The position numbers were made by a program, and so were the translations under genes. From Streptomyces lilacinus (GTDB lineage Bacteria > Actinomycetota > Actinomycetes > Streptomycetales > Streptomycetaceae), in NCBI GenBank assembly GCA_000715685.1, contig KL569434.1, positions 67,559-74,943 on the forward strand: DNA of 7,385 bases. Direction: 5' to 3'. Within the stretch, counting starts at the first letter, position 1; each line of letters starts with the position of its first letter. The notes beneath the pieces are model-generated. The model was not told where the DNA came from and did not search any database. It saw only the letters and a program-made list of their open reading frames with translations. Of this stretch, positions 5,214 through 7,385 are shown piece by piece.

Positions 5214-6682
5214 CCAAGGACGTGATCGCGCTCACCGAGCGCATGCCGGACGCCAAGAGCGTCCTGGCGGGGCTGCTCGCGGGCGGTCCGGACCTGCGGG
5301 TGGACTCGACCGGCGACGGGGCTGTCATCCAGCTGTGCGACGCCGAGGGCCGGCCGCTCGTCGCCATCGAGGCACCGATACTCGTCCAGGTGCCCGGAGA
5401 GGCGGAGCGTCTGCTGGGCCCCGCCGACGAGGCGTCCGAGGCGACCGAGGCGGCAGAGGCGTCCGAGACGACCGAGGCTTCCGGCTACGGGCCGAAGTGG
5501 TGGATGGAGGCCCGGGCCACCACCGGCGTCCCCGAGGCCGAGCGGCTGGCCGGGGCGTTCGCCGCCCGCCTGACCATGCTCCTGGGCGGCCGCGTCTGGC
5601 CGCCGAACGCGCCCGGAACGGTCGGTGCCGCCCGCCCCGTCGACGTATCGGGCGTCACGGCCGTACCGCAGCCCGCCGCGGCCCAGCCGGCCGTGGACAT
5701 GCTGACCGAGCAGGCGGCCGTCGTCCTCCAGGACCGCCCGGTCATCCCCATGACCAGCTGGCTCTCCGAGGCGCTGCGGGCCACCGTCGAGAGCGACCGG
5801 TCCCTGCAGATCATCACCCCGCCGCACTGCCGTCTCTCCCTCCCCACCCGTCTCCTGCTGCAGTCCACGCCCTCGCGCTGGGTGGTGCAGGACGAGCGGT
5901 GCGGCTACTACGACGGGCTGACCGGCGCGGTGCTTCACTGGCAGGACGAGGCCTTCGTCCCGGACCGCGACGCGAGCGGCGACGCCCTGGTGGCCGACTC
6001 CTTCGCGGACTTCCGGCCCACCGACGAGCGCCAGCTCGTCGTCTCCTTCCGCACCTCGCACCAGCCCGACGCCGACCTCGTCCTCGGCGGCGCGCTCGAG
6101 GCCGCCTGGCAGGCGCTGACCGGCGGCCTGCCGGCCGGCTGGGGCACGTCGGAGCCGGCGGGCCTGGCGTGGTCGCGGCAGCAGCTGACCGACCTGGCGT
6201 ACCAGCGCGCACCCCAGCCCACGTGGACGGTGGTCGTCGGCACCCCGGACCGGCCGGCCATCGCCACCCTGCGCGTGGTGCGCACCCCGGAGGGCGTCGA
6301 GGAGGACATCACCCTCACCATCGGCTACGGCGCGGGAGAAACGCTTCCTCTGGACGCGCTGCCCGACCTGGCCGGCGAGCTGGTGACCCGGTACGGCCTG
6401 AAGACGATGATGTGCCAGGTCCGCGAGGCCCGCCGTGACCTGACCGCCCCAGCCCACTTCGAGCGCCCTCCGATGCCCTACGCCTTCGTCCTGGGCCCCG
6501 CGGAGGTCCAGGAGGCGGGCATCGAACTCGCGAGCAGGACGCCGCTGCCGGACGCTCCCCTGAGGCTCGGCCCCGCGGTCAGGCCGGGCTACTACTACCC
6601 TCTGGGGAACGGCGAGTCGGAAGAGAGCTGGACGGCCTTCGGCCGGCTGGTACGACACCTGCGCGGCGCCGAGGCGAGCTGA
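5210..6682 (+). CDS. DUF6177-family protein
   Basis: This 490-residue protein begins MTKDVIALTERMPD and matches my memory of the DUF6177 family, found in Streptomyces near ESX/type VII genes. Residues 1-70 look like a small alpha/beta unit (VLAGLLAGGPDLRV, then DGAVIQL and RPLVAIEAPILVQV). Residues 73-91 are an Ala/Glu/Thr-rich repeat linker. Residues 95-135 resume a folded segment (KWWMEARATTGVPEAERLAGAF). A second linker (about 136-165) leads to a larger domain: VIPMTSWLSEALR, LQIITPPHCRLSLPTRLLLQ, RWVVQDE, LVVSFRTSH, WTVVVGTPDRPAIATLRV and ITLTIGYG. There is no signal peptide, membrane span or recognisable catalytic motif. The C-terminus has an aromatic YYYPLGNG turn. It lies between two partner/toxin modules, so a shared role in type VII toxin handling, for instance as a cytosolic chaperone, is plausible but unproven. 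The family name is moderately certain; the function is unknown. Confidence 0.7.
   Translation: MTKDVIALTERMPDAKSVLAGLLAGGPDLRVDSTGDGAVIQLCDAEGRPLVAIEAPILVQVPGEAERLLGPADEASEATEAAEASETTEASGYGPKWWMEARATTGVPEAERLAGAFAARLTMLLGGRVWPPNAPGTVGAARPVDVSGVTAVPQPAAAQPAVDMLTEQAAVVLQDRPVIPMTSWLSEALRATVESDRSLQIITPPHCRLSLPTRLLLQSTPSRWVVQDERCGYYDGLTGAVLHWQDEAFVPDRDASGDALVADSFADFRPTDERQLVVSFRTSHQPDADLVLGGALEAAWQALTGGLPAGWGTSEPAGLAWSRQQLTDLAYQRAPQPTWTVVVGTPDRPAIATLRVVRTPEGVEEDITLTIGYGAGETLPLDALPDLAGELVTRYGLKTMMCQVREARRDLTAPAHFERPPMPYAFVLGPAEVQEAGIELASRTPLPDAPLRLGPAVRPGYYYPLGNGESEESWTAFGRLVRHLRGAEAS
5429..5478 (+). repeat. In-frame repeat coding Ala/Glu/Thr linker of DUF6177 protein
   Basis: A 23-base unit beginning GAGGCGTCCGAG occurs at 5429-5451 and again at 5456-5478 with two substitutions, offset by 27 bases (nine codons). 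It encodes EASEATEA and EASETTEA. It is a probable in-frame duplication in a flexible linker. Confidence 0.8.
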
Positions 6683-6693
6683 GCAGCTGACAC

Positions 6694-6709
6694 GAGGAAG
6701 GAACGGGGG
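6694..6709 (+). promoter_or_regulatory. Ribosome binding site of the second DUF6507 gene
   Basis: The purine run GAGGAAGGAACGGGGG lies just before ATG 6715, with the GGGGG part ending five bases away and GAGGAAGGA further off. Together with the 32-base gap after the previous stop, it suggests independent, efficient initiation. Confidence 0.6.
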
Positions 6710-6714
6710 TCGAC

Positions 6715-7137
6715 ATGGGCAAGTGGGACATCGACGTGAGCGGTGTGAACTCGGTGCTTTCCGGCACCGGCGAGGTGGCCGGAAAGCTGGAGGGCGAGTT
6801 CACCTCGTACTCCTCCAACATGGAGCACGCGGGCACGCACGCCGGCACCATCGCCAAGGGCGGCAAGGCACCGGAGGGCGGCGGCGGCCTGGTCGCCGTG
6901 GCCCTGGCGCAGTTCGCCCAGAAGACGAAGCCGGAACTGCAGTTCATCGCCGCGCGCACGGGCAAGTCGATGAAGGGCGCGGTGGAGGCCACCAAGGCGT
7001 ACGTCCACGGCGACGAGCAGATGGCCGCGGACGCCCAGCGCCACGCGATCCAGGCCCCCACGCCGGAGGAGCTCAAGGGCTCCCAGGGCGACAAGGGCGG
7101 CGACGGGAAGCACGGCGGGAACACGAAGCAGGCCTGA
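6715..7137 (+). CDS. Second DUF6507-family protein, partner of the next toxin
   Basis: This 140-residue paralogue of the protein at 81 shares MxKWDI (1-6), SVLS and EVAGK in the first helix (13-24), EFTxYS (28-33), RTGKSxKGAxEAT (81-93) and APTPEEL (114-120). Y96-V-H-G-D100 repeats the YxxxD motif at the matching place. The plan is again two long helices around a Gly-rich turn (about 46-58). The tail after residue 120 differs: it is longer and rich in Gly, Lys and Asp. It is followed by the start of a second toxin, so the partner-toxin order is repeated; here the two genes are separated by 95 bases instead of overlapping. Inferred role: a dedicated targeting partner of the second toxin. The family call is fairly sure. 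Confidence 0.75.
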   Translation: MGKWDIDVSGVNSVLSGTGEVAGKLEGEFTSYSSNMEHAGTHAGTIAKGGKAPEGGGGLVAVALAQFAQKTKPELQFIAARTGKSMKGAVEATKAYVHGDEQMAADAQRHAIQAPTPEELKGSQGDKGGDGKHGGNTKQA

Positions 7138-7232
7138 CGGCGACGGTCCTCGGCCGGTCGGCTGACGTGTACGTCTGTACGTCGCGACATTGAGCTTGAA
7201 GCAGAGAACATCGAAGGGGGAACGCAGCAGCC
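7138..7232 (+). other. Intergenic gap before second toxin, with short repeats
   Basis: This 95-base gap contains GTACGTC twice with an 8-base period (7169-7175 and 7177-7183), overlapped by the short inverted repeat GACGT-GT-ACGTC (7164-7175). These could be an operator half-site arrangement, but chance is quite possible. I see no convincing terminator or -10/-35 pair. Confidence 0.35.
7213..7221 (+). promoter_or_regulatory. Ribosome binding site of the second toxin gene
   Basis: GAAGGGGGA lies 11 bases before GTG 7233. The spacing is slightly long. The start is supported mainly by alignment of the protein with the first toxin. Confidence 0.5.
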
Positions 7233-7385
7233 GTGTTGGAACCGGGGGAGATACCGCAGTTCACGGGGGACCTGGGCGCGCTCGAGAAGGACGCCGCGGG
7301 TCTGAAGAAGGACGGCGGGAGCATTCGCGACACGGGTGGTGACATCCACTCGAAGTTCCAGGGTCTGTCCGCCTTCTATCACGCT
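7233..7385 (+). CDS. Second type VII-like toxin, N-terminal part only (cut by window end)
   Basis: From GTG 7233 the frame stays open for 51 codons to the window edge. The translation begins MLEPGEIPQFTG and aligns without gaps to the first toxin, with 25 of 51 identical residues, including IP, TG, IR.TG.D.H and FQGL. This shows the conserved helical targeting head of the same toxin family. The middle and toxin tip lie outside the window, so its activity cannot be named. The DUF6507 paralogue directly upstream is its likely partner. Codon use (strong G/C third positions) is normal for the window. Confidence 0.8.
   Translation, partial: MLEPGEIPQFTGDLGALEKDAAGLKKDGGSIRDTGGDIHSKFQGLSAFYHA

Noticed and set aside
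4559..6658. 699-codon open frame on the minus strand
   Set aside because: It is antisense to two well-supported + genes, is Arg/Gly/Ala-rich without domains, and is explained by high GC making stops rare.

Overview
The window looks like Streptomyces or a close actinomycete. GC is very high, nearly every real codon ends in G or C, Shine-Dalgarno sequences are GGAGG-like, and the protein families (DUF6507, DUF6177, a long proline/glycine-rich secreted toxin) are ones I associate with that group. All real genes are on the + strand and packed head to tail. The long minus-strand and alternate-frame ORFs are GC-driven shadows.

Layout: (1) The first 31 bases look like the last nine codons of an upstream gene. 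(2) 81-470 encodes a small helical DUF6507-type protein; its stop overlaps (ATGA) the start of an 858-residue modular toxin (467-3043). The toxin has a helical targeting head, a Trp/Phe/Gly-rich middle, a disordered Pro/Gly/His-rich linker of about 300 residues, and a compact C-terminal domain resembling the CdiA C-terminal tRNase/PD-(D/E)xK-like nucleases. (3) 3024-3671 and 3676-4344 encode two closely similar pentapeptide-repeat proteins, the best candidates for cognate immunity. The first overlaps the end of the toxin gene. (4) 4341-5147 encodes an all-helical protein of unknown function, possibly another immunity protein. (5) 5135-5213 is a short junction in which a 14-bp tandem repeat makes a chain of four overlapping stop/start codons (ATGA) leading to (6) a DUF6177 protein (5210-6682). 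(7) A second DUF6507 paralogue (6715-7137) and, after a 95-base gap, the first 51 codons of a second toxin (7233 to the window end) start the next module.

Interpretation: this is a tandem array of polymorphic toxin modules of the type VII (ESX-like) secretion kind. Each module is a small helical partner plus a large toxin, followed by immunity genes. The partners carry a Tyr-x-x-x-Asp motif like the type VII export signal. No secretion machinery (EccC and others) lies in the window, so the export route is inferred. The most unusual features are the ATGA ladder at 5144-5213, the duplicated pentapeptide immunity candidates, and the partner/toxin pairing repeated twice. No RNA genes, CRISPR array or transposon were seen.
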